Source: Microvirga thermotolerans | Lineage (GTDB): Bacteria; Pseudomonadota; Alphaproteobacteria; Rhizobiales; Beijerinckiaceae | DNA: 64,000 nucleotides | Assembly: GCF_009363855.1 (NCBI RefSeq) | Contig: NZ_CP045423.1 | Span: 3,378,001-3,442,000, forward strand | Reading direction: 5' to 3' | Shown: positions 55,949 to 64,000 of the stretch, piece after piece | Numbering within the stretch: position 1 is the first letter of the stretch | Layout: each line of letters opens with the position of its first letter | Notes under the pieces: generated by a model | Database searches by the model: none | The model's input: only the letters and a program-made list of their open reading frames with translations | What the model was told of the DNA's origin: nothing | Translations under genes and position numbers: made by a program

Positions 55949-56347
55949 TTACGGGAGGCTTGCATCCTTCCTTGCGGTCAAGACGTCCAGAAGACGCAAG
56001 TAGTCGCCCCTTTCGGCGTCCCGGCGATGCTCGATGCGCAATCGGTCGACGGCCCGCTCCATTCGCTTGACCTTCTTCCCCCGGTCGAGAGCGATCTCGC
56101 TCTGGCGTTCTTGCAGCTCCTTGACCTGCGCTTCCTCGGCGGCGAGCTGCTGCAGCCTTTTCGCCCTCGCCTCCAGGAAGAGGCCATAAAGCGTCTCGTC
56201 GTCGTTCAGAATTCCGATGAGAGAAGACTGTGCCTCCTGCAGTTCAACCGCTTTCTGCTGAAGGCGGGCAAGCTTCCATTTCTCGATATCGTGAAGCTGC
56301 CGCTGGAGCTTCAAGAGACGCTTGGTCTTGTCGAGCCGATGTTCCAT
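55949..56347 (-). CDS. FliJ-like coiled-coil flagellar protein
   Basis: The 132-aa product is almost entirely charged heptad-rich helix (LLKLQRQLHDIEKWKLARLQQ, EEAQVKELQERQSEIALDR). That matches FliJ, the export-ATPase stalk protein, in length and style. It lies 7 bp after fliR, whose product it would serve. The sequence of FliJ proteins is poorly conserved, so the call rests on helix pattern and position. Confidence 0.6.
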   Translation of the reverse strand: MEHRLDKTKRLLKLQRQLHDIEKWKLARLQQKAVELQEAQSSLIGILNDDETLYGLFLEARAKRLQQLAAEEAQVKELQERQSEIALDRGKKVKRMERAVDRLRIEHRRDAERGDYLRLLDVLTARKDASLP

Positions 56348-56354
56348 CGAATCC

Positions 56355-57110
56355 TCATCCGTGGCTCAACCATGACGCGAACGCGTCCATGAACAGGAGC
56401 ATGAACTCTCTGAAAAGAAAGTAAAGCAGCAGCACCCCACCCAGCAACACAAACGGTGTTGCCAGAAAGTACACAGGAATTGTCGGTGTCAGCTTGTTCG
56501 TGATTCCAACGGCAAGATTGACGATAATCGAATAGATGATGAAAGGGCTGCTGATCCGCAGGGCAATCAGGAAAGCTGCCGAGACTTGGTCGGCGATCTG
56601 CACGAGTGCCAGCCGCGCACCGAACGATTCTCCAGGAGGGAGTCTGGAATAGGATGCAATCAGGCCTCGGAAGAGTTCCCAATGCAGATCGGCCATGAAA
56701 ATGAGCGCCGTTGCCACCATCATGATCAAGGTACCGATGGCAGGCAGCGATTCCGCATCGTCGACGGGCGGCCCGGCGAGGCCGCCGAAGCCGATCGCCA
56801 TGGCGATGGCTGTCGACAGCGTCTGGAGCGCGAGGAAGAAAATGCGCCCGAGAAAGCCGATCAGAAGCCCTGTCACGCTTTCGGAAAAGATCCACAGCAG
56901 GGTCGTGACGGGAGCCTGTCCCTTAATCCCTGCTCCGAATTTCTCGACCAGCAGCGGGGAAACCGCAAGACTCACGGCAAGCGCAATGAACAACCGCACC
57001 TGCGGTGGCACACGCGCGCTCGAGAAGCCGGGAACGACAAGGAGGCAGCCTCCCACACGGCAAAAGATCAAGAAAACCGCGAGGAAGGTTTCCTGCGTGA
57101 TGACGCTCAC
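56355..57110 (-). CDS. fliR: Flagellar export gate protein FliR
   Basis: The 251-aa membrane protein has several helices and the FliR patterns [55 protein letters not shown] and [20 protein letters not shown]. FliR forms the inner-membrane gate of the flagellar type III exporter with FliP and FliQ. Its start overlaps the flhA stop by 4 bp. Confidence 0.92.
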   Translation of the reverse strand: MSVITQETFLAVFLIFCRVGGCLLVVPGFSSARVPPQVRLFIALAVSLAVSPLLVEKFGAGIKGQAPVTTLLWIFSESVTGLLIGFLGRIFFLALQTLSTAIAMAIGFGGLAGPPVDDAESLPAIGTLIMMVATALIFMADLHWELFRGLIASYSRLPPGESFGARLALVQIADQVSAAFLIALRISSPFIIYSIIVNLAVGITNKLTPTIPVYFLATPFVLLGGVLLLYFLFREFMLLFMDAFASWLSHG

Positions 57111-59203
57111 GAGATCGTTCCAAGTGACTTGATCTCGACACCCCGTGCAATTTCCAGATGGGATAGAACAGGGAGCGTCGCGAAAAGCCGCTCGATGATC
57201 ATACGGACATAGGGACGTGCATCCGGTGCTGTCACCAGTGCGAAGGTATGCACCTCCTTCATGCGCTTCTTGATCGCCTCGGACGCCTCGGTACCGAACT
57301 GCTCAACCAAGCGCGGGTCGATATCGAACTCGATCACATCGCCTTTCGCATCACGCTTGAGGCTCTGATGGAAGACCAAATCCCACCTGTTCCCCAGGCG
57401 GAGGACGTTCAGCACACCGCCTTCGGCAAGATCTCCACATATCTGCTGCGCAATCCTCATTCTGACGTGCTCGACGACCTGCTCGGAGCGGCGTGCATGG
57501 GGTGCAATCTCGGCAATGGCTTCCAGAATGAGGTGCAGATTGCGAATGGAGACGCGCTCCGCCAAAAGGAGCTTCAGAACGGCCTGAAGGCCTGAGTACG
57601 AAATCTGCGAGGGACAGATGTCGTCGATGAGCTTCTTGTATTCAGGGTCCAGGCGGTCGAGGAGGGCACGCATGTCCTTATAGGACAGGAGCTGAGGCAG
57701 GTTATTGCGAATGACCTCGCTCAGATGCGTGAGAAGGACAGAGTTGCTGTCGACAGGGCTGAACCCTCCCCGCTTCACTTCGCTGGCGTAGGCATCCGAT
57801 ATCCACATGGCCTTCATCCCGAAGGCCGGCTCCCGGATCTCGTCGCCAGGAACGTCAGGTTTCGGCCCGTCGCCGATGACCACGAGGAGTTCGCCCGGGC
57901 GCGTCTCCTGAGTGGCGACGACAGTCCCGTGAATCTTCACCTGGTAGCTCTTCGGTGGAATCGTCAGGCTGTCGGACAGCTTGATATCGGGAACGACGAA
58001 ACCGTATTGCTGCGCGAATTTGCGCCGCATCTTGCTGACACGGTGTGCCAGTTCGCTGTGCGAACTGAGAAGCTGGACCGCCAGGTGCTTGCCGAGGCAC
58101 AGTTCGATCTCGGCCGTCTTGAGCGATTCCTTCACGGAGTCCTTTGCCTCGACCCGGGTCTTCTCCTCGCTTGCAGCGACCTTGGCCCTTTCGGCCTCGC
58201 GCTGCTCGGCAAGACGTTTCGGGATCGTATAAGCGACGAAGCCCATAAGGCAGCCCAATCCCATGAAGGGCACAAGCGGCAACCCTGGAACGAGGGCAAA
58301 GATGAACATGAGCGATGCAGCGACGACGAGCGCCCGCGGATAGGCACCCAGCTGGCCCATCACGGCCTGCTCCGCAGTTCCCCGCGTTCCGCCTTTCGAC
58401 ACAAGCAAGCCAGCGGCCAGGGATACGACGAGAGCGGGAATCTGGGCCACCAAGCCGTCGCCGACGGAAAGCTTGGTGAATACGTCCGCGGCATGGGACA
58501 ACGTCATGCCGTGACGGGTGACGCCGATGATGATTCCGCCGAAGATGTTCACGGCAATCGTGATCAGGCTCGCGACAGCCTCGCCGCGCACGAACTTGGA
58601 GGCACCGTCCATCGAGCCGAAGAAGGCGCTCTCCTCTTCGAGCTCCCGACGCCTGCGCTGAGCCTCCTTGTCATCGATCAGTCCGGCCGAGAGGTCGGCA
58701 TCGATCGCCATCTGCTTGCCGGGGATGGCATCGAGGGTGAAGCGCGCCCCAACCTCGGCGATACGCGTCGCGCCCTTGGTAATGACCAGGAAATTGACCG
58801 TGATGAGAATGATGAAAACGACAATTCCGATGACGAAATCGCCGCTCATCACGAATTGCGAGAACCCGTAGATCACATGACCGGCGGCGGAGACGCCTTC
58901 ATGCCCTTTGGCCAGGATCAGGCGCGTCGTGGCAATGCCGAGCGACAATCGCAACAAAGTTGCGATAAGAAGAACCGTCGGAAAAGAGGAGAACTCCAGG
59001 GGCTTCTGAATCCAGAGTGCCACCATGAGTATCAGAACCGAAAATGCGATCGACAGGGCAAGGCCCATGTCGATCACCACTGCGGGGATGGGAAGGAAAA
59101 GGATCGCCAGGATCGCGACGATGCCGCCGGCGAAGGCGATGTCTCTGCTCTTGGCTCGCTCTGGGGCTACAGCGTCGATGACGGCCATGCGGCTCGAATC
59201 CAC
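57107..59203 (-). CDS. flhA: Flagellar export protein FlhA
   Basis: The 698-aa protein has the FlhA layout. The N-terminal membrane half contains [21 protein letters not shown] and the cytoplasmic FHIPEP loop ([28 protein letters not shown]). A linker and the cytosolic half follow ([14 protein letters not shown] near 500). It is the export gate component that binds chaperone-substrate complexes. The GTG at 59203 has GAGA upstream; the ATG at 59188 is an alternative start five residues in. Confidence 0.94.
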   Translation of the reverse strand: MDSSRMAVIDAVAPERAKSRDIAFAGGIVAILAILFLPIPAVVIDMGLALSIAFSVLILMVALWIQKPLEFSSFPTVLLIATLLRLSLGIATTRLILAKGHEGVSAAGHVIYGFSQFVMSGDFVIGIVVFIILITVNFLVITKGATRIAEVGARFTLDAIPGKQMAIDADLSAGLIDDKEAQRRRRELEEESAFFGSMDGASKFVRGEAVASLITIAVNIFGGIIIGVTRHGMTLSHAADVFTKLSVGDGLVAQIPALVVSLAAGLLVSKGGTRGTAEQAVMGQLGAYPRALVVAASLMFIFALVPGLPLVPFMGLGCLMGFVAYTIPKRLAEQREAERAKVAASEEKTRVEAKDSVKESLKTAEIELCLGKHLAVQLLSSHSELAHRVSKMRRKFAQQYGFVVPDIKLSDSLTIPPKSYQVKIHGTVVATQETRPGELLVVIGDGPKPDVPGDEIREPAFGMKAMWISDAYASEVKRGGFSPVDSNSVLLTHLSEVIRNNLPQLLSYKDMRALLDRLDPEYKKLIDDICPSQISYSGLQAVLKLLLAERVSIRNLHLILEAIAEIAPHARRSEQVVEHVRMRIAQQICGDLAEGGVLNVLRLGNRWDLVFHQSLKRDAKGDVIEFDIDPRLVEQFGTEASEAIKKRMKEVHTFALVTAPDARPYVRMIIERLFATLPVLSHLEIARGVEIKSLGTIS

Positions 59204-59305
59204 CTTGGTCTCTCACCGGTAGGACTCGGCCAGGAAGCTTGCGCGGGGCTCTCTTCCCAAGAAAATATAGGTGAGCTGGGATCGCTTCCAACAGGAAGAA
59301 TGCCG

Positions 59306-59572
59306 TCAGAATCCCGTTTCGATCCGAGCGTAGACCTGTTCGGTAAAGGCAAAGATCTGGGATCCGATGAAGGATCCCGTTAGAAGAGTCACCAGCAGGA
59401 TGGCAATGATCTTCGGTATGAACGTGAGCGTGACCTCCTGAATCTGAGTGAGCGCCTGTACAAGAGCGATGATGATGCCCACCGCCATAGCTGCGGCTAC
59501 GGCCGGCCCTGCACCGATGATGATGGTCCAGATCGCGGAGCGGACGAGTTCCAGTGCGTCGACTTCGTTCAT
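59306..59572 (-). CDS. fliQ: Flagellar export protein FliQ
   Basis: The 88-aa protein has two membrane helices (IIIGAGPAVAAAMAVGIIIALVQALTQIQE and IIAILLVTLLTGSFIG). The conserved TQIQEVTLTFIPKI joins them. Length and pattern are standard for FliQ. It starts 1 bp after the flgD stop and lies 102 bp before flhA. Part of the type III export gate. Confidence 0.93.
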   Translation of the reverse strand: MNEVDALELVRSAIWTIIIGAGPAVAAAMAVGIIIALVQALTQIQEVTLTFIPKIIAILLVTLLTGSFIGSQIFAFTEQVYARIETGF

Positions 59573-59573
59573 G

Positions 59574-59987
59574 TCAGCTGATCACGATACCAGGGCCGAC
59601 AAGGAGTTCCTTTCCATTGACGAGCTTGGCGACGGCCCCTTCATTGGTGATGCGTACGGATTCAACTTCGCCGGATATCGAACCGTCAGCTGAAGTTACG
59701 GTCCGGCCGATGACACTGTCCGCCTGCGAGAGAGTGGATGAGGAGAGCAGGGCATCGAGCTTGTTGTTGCCGATCATGGTCTGCTCCACCTGCGAAAACG
59801 TTGCGAGCTGGGCCATGTAATCTGTCGACTTCATCGGAGCCGTCGGATCCTGGTTCCGCATCTGCTCGAGGAGGAGCTTCAGGAATGTGTTGTAATTTAC
59901 ACTCGCGGCGGACGCGTTCGTGCTCTGGCCAGCGGATTTCCGGCTGGTATTGGTCGCATTGGCCATCATGATGCTGTTGACGTCCAT
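59574..59987 (-). CDS. flgD: Hook-cap protein FlgD
   Basis: The 137-aa short FlgD has the conserved core NYNTFLKLLLEQMRNQDPTAPMKSTDYMAQLATFSQVEQ and a small beta-rich end (GEVESVRITNEGAVAKLVNG). It lacks the large fibronectin-like cap domain of enteric FlgD, which is common in this group. GAGGAG lies 7 nt before the ATG. It forms the scaffold on which the hook is assembled. The palindromic repeat lies just upstream. Confidence 0.92.
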   Translation of the reverse strand: MDVNSIMMANATNTSRKSAGQSTNASAASVNYNTFLKLLLEQMRNQDPTAPMKSTDYMAQLATFSQVEQTMIGNNKLDALLSSSTLSQADSVIGRTVTSADGSISGEVESVRITNEGAVAKLVNGKELLVGPGIVIS

Positions 59988-60003
59988 CTCTTTTCTCCTC
60001 GAC

Positions 60004-60107
60004 TAGAGCGGATTGCGCTTCGATGGAATCGCACTCCGCTCAGAAGCTCTTGGTTTGCCGCATTTTCGGACAGAGAACCGGTTCCCACTTCTCCTGAAAA
60101 TGCTCTA
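60004..60107. repeat. Copy 3 of the palindromic intergenic repeat, inside the flagellar operon
   Basis: The 104-bp element starts TAGAGCGGATTGCG and ends GAAAATGCTCTA, so its ends are inverted (TAGAGC/GCTCTA). It contains an internal inverted repeat around ATGGAATCGCACTCCGCTC and a CCGGTTCCC block. It is the best-preserved copy in the window. It fills the flbT-flgD gap, and its last three bases (CTA 60105-60107) are the flbT stop codon. Confidence 0.85.
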
Positions 60108-60527
60108 AGCAGCCCGCGGAGGTGGAGATGAGACGCTTGCGGACAGAACGGCGCTTTCCACCGGGTAAAGCCCTCTGATGATCTTAAGAGCATCGAATGG
60201 GCGCCCTGCGTCCACCATCTCCGCGACGCTCTTCAGCCCCTGCGTGATTTCAGGATTCGTGAATGACTCCAAGGTTGCGGTAAACAGATCCCTGAAGACG
60301 GCAAGGGCTTTGTCTGCGCTGCTCGGGTCGATGAGGATTGCCTGCACGACAAAGTAGAGCTGCCGCAGAGGCGTCGTTGCGTCGTCGACCTGGAGAACAT
60401 GGTTCTCCAAGAGGAAGGTAGCATCGTTCAGAAGCTCGATGGAGACCTTGCGGTCGACGCGCAGGACTGCACCGTTGATGAAGATTCGCTCGCCGGCTCT
60501 CAGGGACAGGTGCATGGATCTGCTCAT
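60105..60527 (-). CDS. flbT: Flagellin post-transcriptional regulator FlbT
   Basis: The 140-aa protein matches FlbT: LSLRAGERIFINGAVLRV, VSIELLNDATFLLENHVLQ, TTPLRQLYFVVQAILIDP and a C-terminal GLKSVAEMVDAGRPFDALKIIRGLYPVE. FlbT binds flagellin mRNA leaders and tunes flagellin synthesis. The start at 60527 overlaps the flaF stop by 4 bp; an ATG four codons later is possible. The stop codon lies in the adjacent repeat. Confidence 0.92.
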   Translation of the reverse strand: MSRSMHLSLRAGERIFINGAVLRVDRKVSIELLNDATFLLENHVLQVDDATTPLRQLYFVVQAILIDPSSADKALAVFRDLFTATLESFTNPEITQGLKSVAEMVDAGRPFDALKIIRGLYPVESAVLSASVSSPPPRAA

Positions 60528-60871
60528 TTGAGACCGTCGCGGATCATGGTGTTGATTTCGATCAGGGCATTGAAGTTCCTTGACTCTCCCTGACGAACGA
60601 GATCGGCCTCTTTCATGATCCATAGCCCGATGGAGACGAGTTGTGCCCTGAGCGCCTCCGGCAGCCCGTTTTCAGGACTCATGAGATCCTCAATCAGAAC
60701 AGTCCACAGTCGCTGCACGAATGTCACCGCTTCAGAGCGCTCGTTCGCGGATGCATCCGTCCTATTCGCAGTCTTCAGGAGATCGATGGCATGGTCGAAC
60801 GCCATTCTCTCCCTCTCCCGGCAGCCATCGGAGGCATCTTCGAGAATCTCGGCATATGAAAAACGATACAT
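60524..60871 (-). CDS. flaF: Flagellin synthesis regulator FlaF
   Basis: The 115-aa helical protein begins MYRFSYAEILEDASDGCRERERMAFDHAIDLL and has RLWTVLIEDLMSPENGLPEALRAQLVSIGLWIM, both typical of FlaF. FlaF promotes flagellin production or secretion opposite to FlbT. The two are translationally coupled by a 4-bp overlap, as in related species. Confidence 0.92.
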   Translation of the reverse strand: MYRFSYAEILEDASDGCRERERMAFDHAIDLLKTANRTDASANERSEAVTFVQRLWTVLIEDLMSPENGLPEALRAQLVSIGLWIMKEADLVRQGESRNFNALIEINTMIRDGLK

Positions 60872-60885
60872 CGTACACCTTGCTG

Positions 60886-61932
60886 CTATCGGAGATAACT
60901 GAGGAGGCTCAACTGCCGCAACTGGGCCGTGAGTGAATAGGACATCTGGATTTGGGTCGTCAGAGCGTCGACTCGGGTTTTGGCCTCCGCCGGATCGACC
61001 TCCTCCAACTGCCCGATATGCTGGTCGATGATCTTTCGCTGAAGATCCATGCGATCATTGGCATTCTTGACCTTCGTCTCGGCGTCTCCGAGCCTGGCCT
61101 GGATCTTCACGAGGTCGTTCGTTGCCTCACCAAGGATCTTCATGACCTTGTCCACGATGACCTGCTGGGTCTCCGTCCGCATTGCGGCGATACCTAGATC
61201 GGATGCAATGGTGTAGGCCTTGGCGAGCTTGCGCATCGCCTCCTCGTTGGCATTCGTCGAGGTCTCGATTGTCTCCGTTGTCGAGATCTTGCTCTCAATA
61301 TTGCGATCCGCTGCACTGGACCAGTCGCTCCAGCCCGGACCGTCGAACAAATCGTTGAATGCCGGACTTTCCAGGAACGCCTTCATGTCGCTGGCCGAAA
61401 TAGCAAAGACGGCCGGATCGCTCTGCGTAACGCCGAAAGCGGAAAGAAAAGCTCCGTCGACAGCCGCCTTCGCCGGAGAACCTGAAACATAGTCGCTGAC
61501 CGGCTTCTGCTGCGTGTTGGTTCCTGCAAACAGATACTGGCCGCCGCTGGACTTGTTGAGCTCCGCGGTCAATGCCTTGAGATTGAGAGCGGCACTGTCT
61601 CTGACAGTTTCTGCCCCACGTTCGAGCGGCGGGAGCGACAGGAGTGAGTTCAGATAGGTTTCGGCCGCGCTCCGAATGTTGTTGAGAGCAGTCTTCGTCA
61701 CGTTCAGGCGAAGGGATACGGTCCCGTTGCCATCGATCACCGCATCGAGTTCCGCTCGTTCCTGCCGGAGAGAGATCCCCTGTCCTGTCCGGTACCCAAG
61801 TTCGAGCCCGACATCGGCAAACCGCCCTGTCGCGATCTCCTTGTTGGCTTTCGCGAGATCCGCCTGCATGCGGGTCAAGGCGCTTCGAGGTGAATTCCAA
61901 AGGCTAGCGGTTGAGATAAATGCCGTTTTCAT
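60886..61932 (-). CDS. flgL: Hook-filament junction protein FlgL
   Basis: The 348-aa protein starts at MKTAFISTASLWN, 4 bp after the flgK stop; an ATG 15 codons earlier lies inside flgK. It has the flagellin-like N-terminal helix (QADLAKANKEIATGRFADVG) and C-terminal helix (VKNANDRMDLQRKIIDQHIGQLEEVDPAEA). The middle contains GGQYLFAGTNTQQKP, a hallmark of FlgL. It joins the hook to the filament together with FlgK. Confidence 0.92.
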   Translation of the reverse strand: MKTAFISTASLWNSPRSALTRMQADLAKANKEIATGRFADVGLELGYRTGQGISLRQERAELDAVIDGNGTVSLRLNVTKTALNNIRSAAETYLNSLLSLPPLERGAETVRDSAALNLKALTAELNKSSGGQYLFAGTNTQQKPVSDYVSGSPAKAAVDGAFLSAFGVTQSDPAVFAISASDMKAFLESPAFNDLFDGPGWSDWSSAADRNIESKISTTETIETSTNANEEAMRKLAKAYTIASDLGIAAMRTETQQVIVDKVMKILGEATNDLVKIQARLGDAETKVKNANDRMDLQRKIIDQHIGQLEEVDPAEAKTRVDALTTQIQMSYSLTAQLRQLSLLSYLR

Positions 61933-61936
61933 AGCC

Positions 61937-63418
61937 TTAACGCACTGCATTGAGGAGGGTTTGCAGCATCTCGTCAACGACCGAAATGAGTTTGGCAGAT
62001 GCCGAGTATGATTTCTCGAGTTGCAGCATCAACGCCGTCTCGTCGTCCATATTCACACCGGTCGCGTTGGAGAGGGCTTCAGATGCATGGCTCAAAAGTG
62101 TCATCTGGTAGTCGACATTGGTCGATGCGGTTTTGCGATTGCCTTCAAGCCATCCTGCCGAGGAAACTGCAAAGTTCGCCACGCTTGCCATATCTCCGAT
62201 CCCGAGCGCCGGGTTGAAAGACCTGTCAGCGTTCAGATTCTCTCCAAGCTTGTACAAGCGGTCAGCGAATCCGGCATTGGAGCCGGTGGGAACTCCCGGA
62301 TTCTCGATGAAATCCGGACCATTCGCCCCGCCGTCACGCAGAAGGTCGAGCGTGCCGCCTTTGGAGGGATCGATAGCAGGGTTGACCGTGATGATACCTG
62401 CGAGTCCAGAGACAGCCTGACTTGCAGGGACATCCCACCCGAGCGGCATGTCGGATGTTCCCGACTGGGCGAAGAGGCCCGCCTTGAACAGTGTTGGGTC
62501 AACTTTGCTTTGCTCGGAGAAGGCTGCGATCAGAGCCTCGGCCACTTCGTCGAGCTGTTTCTGGTAGATGACCGCATCCCGATCGCGCGTCTGGATCAGT
62601 CCGACGAGACGTCCCGAATTGAGGGGCATCGGACCGGGCCCGGTTACCGGAACGCCGTCGATGACGACCTGTGACCCGACGGTGCTTGCATTGTAGGTGT
62701 TAGTCGGCGAAAACTCCACCCTTCTCGGGATCTTCTCGAACAGCGGCACTCCGCTGTCGGTATAGATCGCCATATCGTTGTTCTCCCGGGTGACGGCGCT
62801 GATCCCCATCTCCTCGGAAAGCTGAGCCAAGATATGGTCGCGCGTATCGAGTTCGTCGCTTACATCAGCACCTGAGGCCGTTCCTTTGACAATCGCATCG
62901 TTGACCGTCTTGAATTGTGCCAGGAGACCATTCACGCGCGAGACGGACTCTGCAATACCGGCATCGGCCTCCTGACGAGTCTTCTGAATTGTTGCCGTAG
63001 CGCTGTTGAGCGTCGTGACGAGCTCACTGGCTCTGGTGACAACGGCCTGCGCGAGAATAGGGTCATCCGGCTTCTTCGCATAGAGTTCCAGTGCCGCGTT
63101 GAGAGCGCCGATGCGACCAGCCGAAGACTGGTTGAGACTGGCATCTCCAACCGTTTCCTTGAGTTTGTTGATTCCGCTCAAGACGGCCTGCTGCTTCGCG
63201 GTGTCCGACGTTGTATCCAGCATCTTGTAGAATAAGGCCGTGTCGGCAGCTCGCTTGACGACGACGCGCGCCGCCCCACCGCCCGTGACAAGCGTCGCAA
63301 TTTTTCGCGAATATGTCGGATCGGAAGCCCCCGCCGTGTTCCTCGAAACGACGGCCATCTGGGATGACGATGCCAGAATTGATGAGCGCGCCGTGTTGAG
63401 CGCCAGCGACAGACCCAT
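61937..63418 (-). CDS. flgK: Hook-filament junction protein FlgK
   Basis: The 493-aa protein has the FlgK N-terminus (LALNTARSSILASSSQMAVVSRNTAGASDPTYSRK), the DLLRDGGANG region and the closing EALSNATGVNMDDETALMLQLEKSYSASAKLISVVDEMLQTLL. AAGGAG lies 8 nt before the ATG. It is exported without a cleaved signal through the type III apparatus. Order flgE-flgK-flgL is conserved. Confidence 0.93.
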   Translation of the reverse strand: MGLSLALNTARSSILASSSQMAVVSRNTAGASDPTYSRKIATLVTGGGAARVVVKRAADTALFYKMLDTTSDTAKQQAVLSGINKLKETVGDASLNQSSAGRIGALNAALELYAKKPDDPILAQAVVTRASELVTTLNSATATIQKTRQEADAGIAESVSRVNGLLAQFKTVNDAIVKGTASGADVSDELDTRDHILAQLSEEMGISAVTRENNDMAIYTDSGVPLFEKIPRRVEFSPTNTYNASTVGSQVVIDGVPVTGPGPMPLNSGRLVGLIQTRDRDAVIYQKQLDEVAEALIAAFSEQSKVDPTLFKAGLFAQSGTSDMPLGWDVPASQAVSGLAGIITVNPAIDPSKGGTLDLLRDGGANGPDFIENPGVPTGSNAGFADRLYKLGENLNADRSFNPALGIGDMASVANFAVSSAGWLEGNRKTASTNVDYQMTLLSHASEALSNATGVNMDDETALMLQLEKSYSASAKLISVVDEMLQTLLNAVR

Positions 63419-63459
63419 TTGCCGAACTCCTTAATCGAACGATGCCCTAGACGCCATTG

Positions 63460-64000
63460 TCAGCGCTTCAGGTTCATAAGGACATCGAGAAGCTCGGATC
63501 CTGTCTGGAAGACTTTGGAATTTGCCGTATAACCGGTTTGAGCTTCGATCATGGCCGTCAGTTCGGTTCCAATGTCGACGTTGGACTGCTCGAGCGCACC
63601 GACCGAAATCGTCCCTCGCCCGCCCTGCCCGGCGAACCCAACCTGGATTCCTCCAGAATCGATGCTGGCTTCATATACGTTCCCTGCGCGCGGGGTGAGG
63701 TTGTCAGGGCTCGGGACATCCGCCAGGGGAATTTTATAGGCGGCAATGCGAGTACCATCTTCGTAAACGGCAAAGACCGTTCCGTCAGGCCCGAACTCCG
63801 CTCCCTTGACGGCCGTCGGCGCATTGCCGTCCGCTGTTCCTTTAACGTCGTACGTGCCGGCGAGCTGGGTCATGCCTTTGAGGTCAAGAACGAAACCTGT
63901 CTTGCCGTTTGGAATGTCGAAAGTCAGCGAACTCGTTCCTGTCAACTGGCCCATAGCGTCGAATGTCAGCGTCGCCGTTCCTCCGGGAATCGGCGTTCCG
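63460..64000 (-). CDS. flgE: Flagellar hook protein FlgE, C-terminal part
   Basis: The frame is open to the right edge of the window, so only about 179 C-terminal residues are seen. The visible part has GGTATLTFDAMGQLTGTSS, EFGPDGTVFAVYEDGT and the closing GALEQSNVDIGTELTAMIEAQTGYTANSKVFQTGSELLDVLMNL, standard for FlgE. The internal ATG at 63954 is not the real start. FlgE polymerises into the hook. Confidence 0.92.
   Translation of the reverse strand, partial: GTPIPGGTATLTFDAMGQLTGTSSLTFDIPNGKTGFVLDLKGMTQLAGTYDVKGTADGNAPTAVKGAEFGPDGTVFAVYEDGTRIAAYKIPLADVPSPDNLTPRAGNVYEASIDSGGIQVGFAGQGGRGTISVGALEQSNVDIGTELTAMIEAQTGYTANSKVFQTGSELLDVLMNLKR

Overview
The window is GC-rich DNA (I judge about 65% G+C by eye) from an alphaproteobacterium. 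The flagellar gene order (flgE-flgK-flgL-flaF-flbT-flgD-fliQ-flhA-fliR, plus an FtcR-type regulator) is the one known from Brucella and other Hyphomicrobiales. A dispersed palindromic intergenic repeat and several giant RTX/cadherin-type proteins make a Methylobacteriaceae/Microvirga-like genome plausible, but that genus-level guess is inference. I saw no rRNA, tRNA, CRISPR array, insertion sequence or phage gene.

Layout. (1) 2-340: the 3' end of a FAD-dependent monooxygenase gene. (2) 542-19445: three consecutive very large minus-strand genes (1758, 3012 and 1299 aa) for secreted cadherin-like/RTX proteins. All three end in glycine-aspartate nonapeptides and a C-terminal type I secretion-like tail. 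The first holds three near-identical 639-bp tandem units. The second holds 14 copies of a roughly 110-aa repeat. (3) 19906-20484: a DUF1003 membrane protein. (4) 20629-35677: a polysaccharide locus of two divergent operons. The minus operon encodes a UDP-xylose-synthase-type decarboxylase, three CgeB-like glycosyltransferases, a GT4 glycosyltransferase and two sugar-nucleotide epimerases. The plus operon encodes inositol-3-phosphate synthase, a histidine phosphatase, a fourth CgeB-like glycosyltransferase, a nucleotidyltransferase, a methyltransferase, a glycoside hydrolase and UDP-glucose dehydrogenase. (5) 35782-37871: a Gfo/Idh/MocA oxidoreductase coupled to a zinc-type alcohol dehydrogenase. 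(6) 38536-48848: a peptide-scavenging operon with an M81 (MlrC-like) metallopeptidase, an amidohydrolase, a complete Dpp/Opp-type ABC transporter, and an unusual L,D-transpeptidase-aspartoacylase fusion. (7) 48979-50253: a PilZ protein and a CYTH-domain protein. (8) 50934-64000: the flagellar locus, led by ftcR and a heparinase II/III-like gene, then a long minus-strand run from flgE (cut by the window edge) to small export and rod genes.

How the parts may fit together. Ugd and the UXS-type decarboxylase would make UDP-glucuronate and then UDP-xylose for the glycosyltransferases. The inositol module may supply a second, unusual building block. The adjacent RTX/cadherin giants look like matrix or surface adhesins, so the first 35 kb reads as one cell-surface region. 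The peptide operon looks like a self-contained route for importing and breaking down modified or cyclic peptides. These links are inferred from gene content and order, not from experiment.
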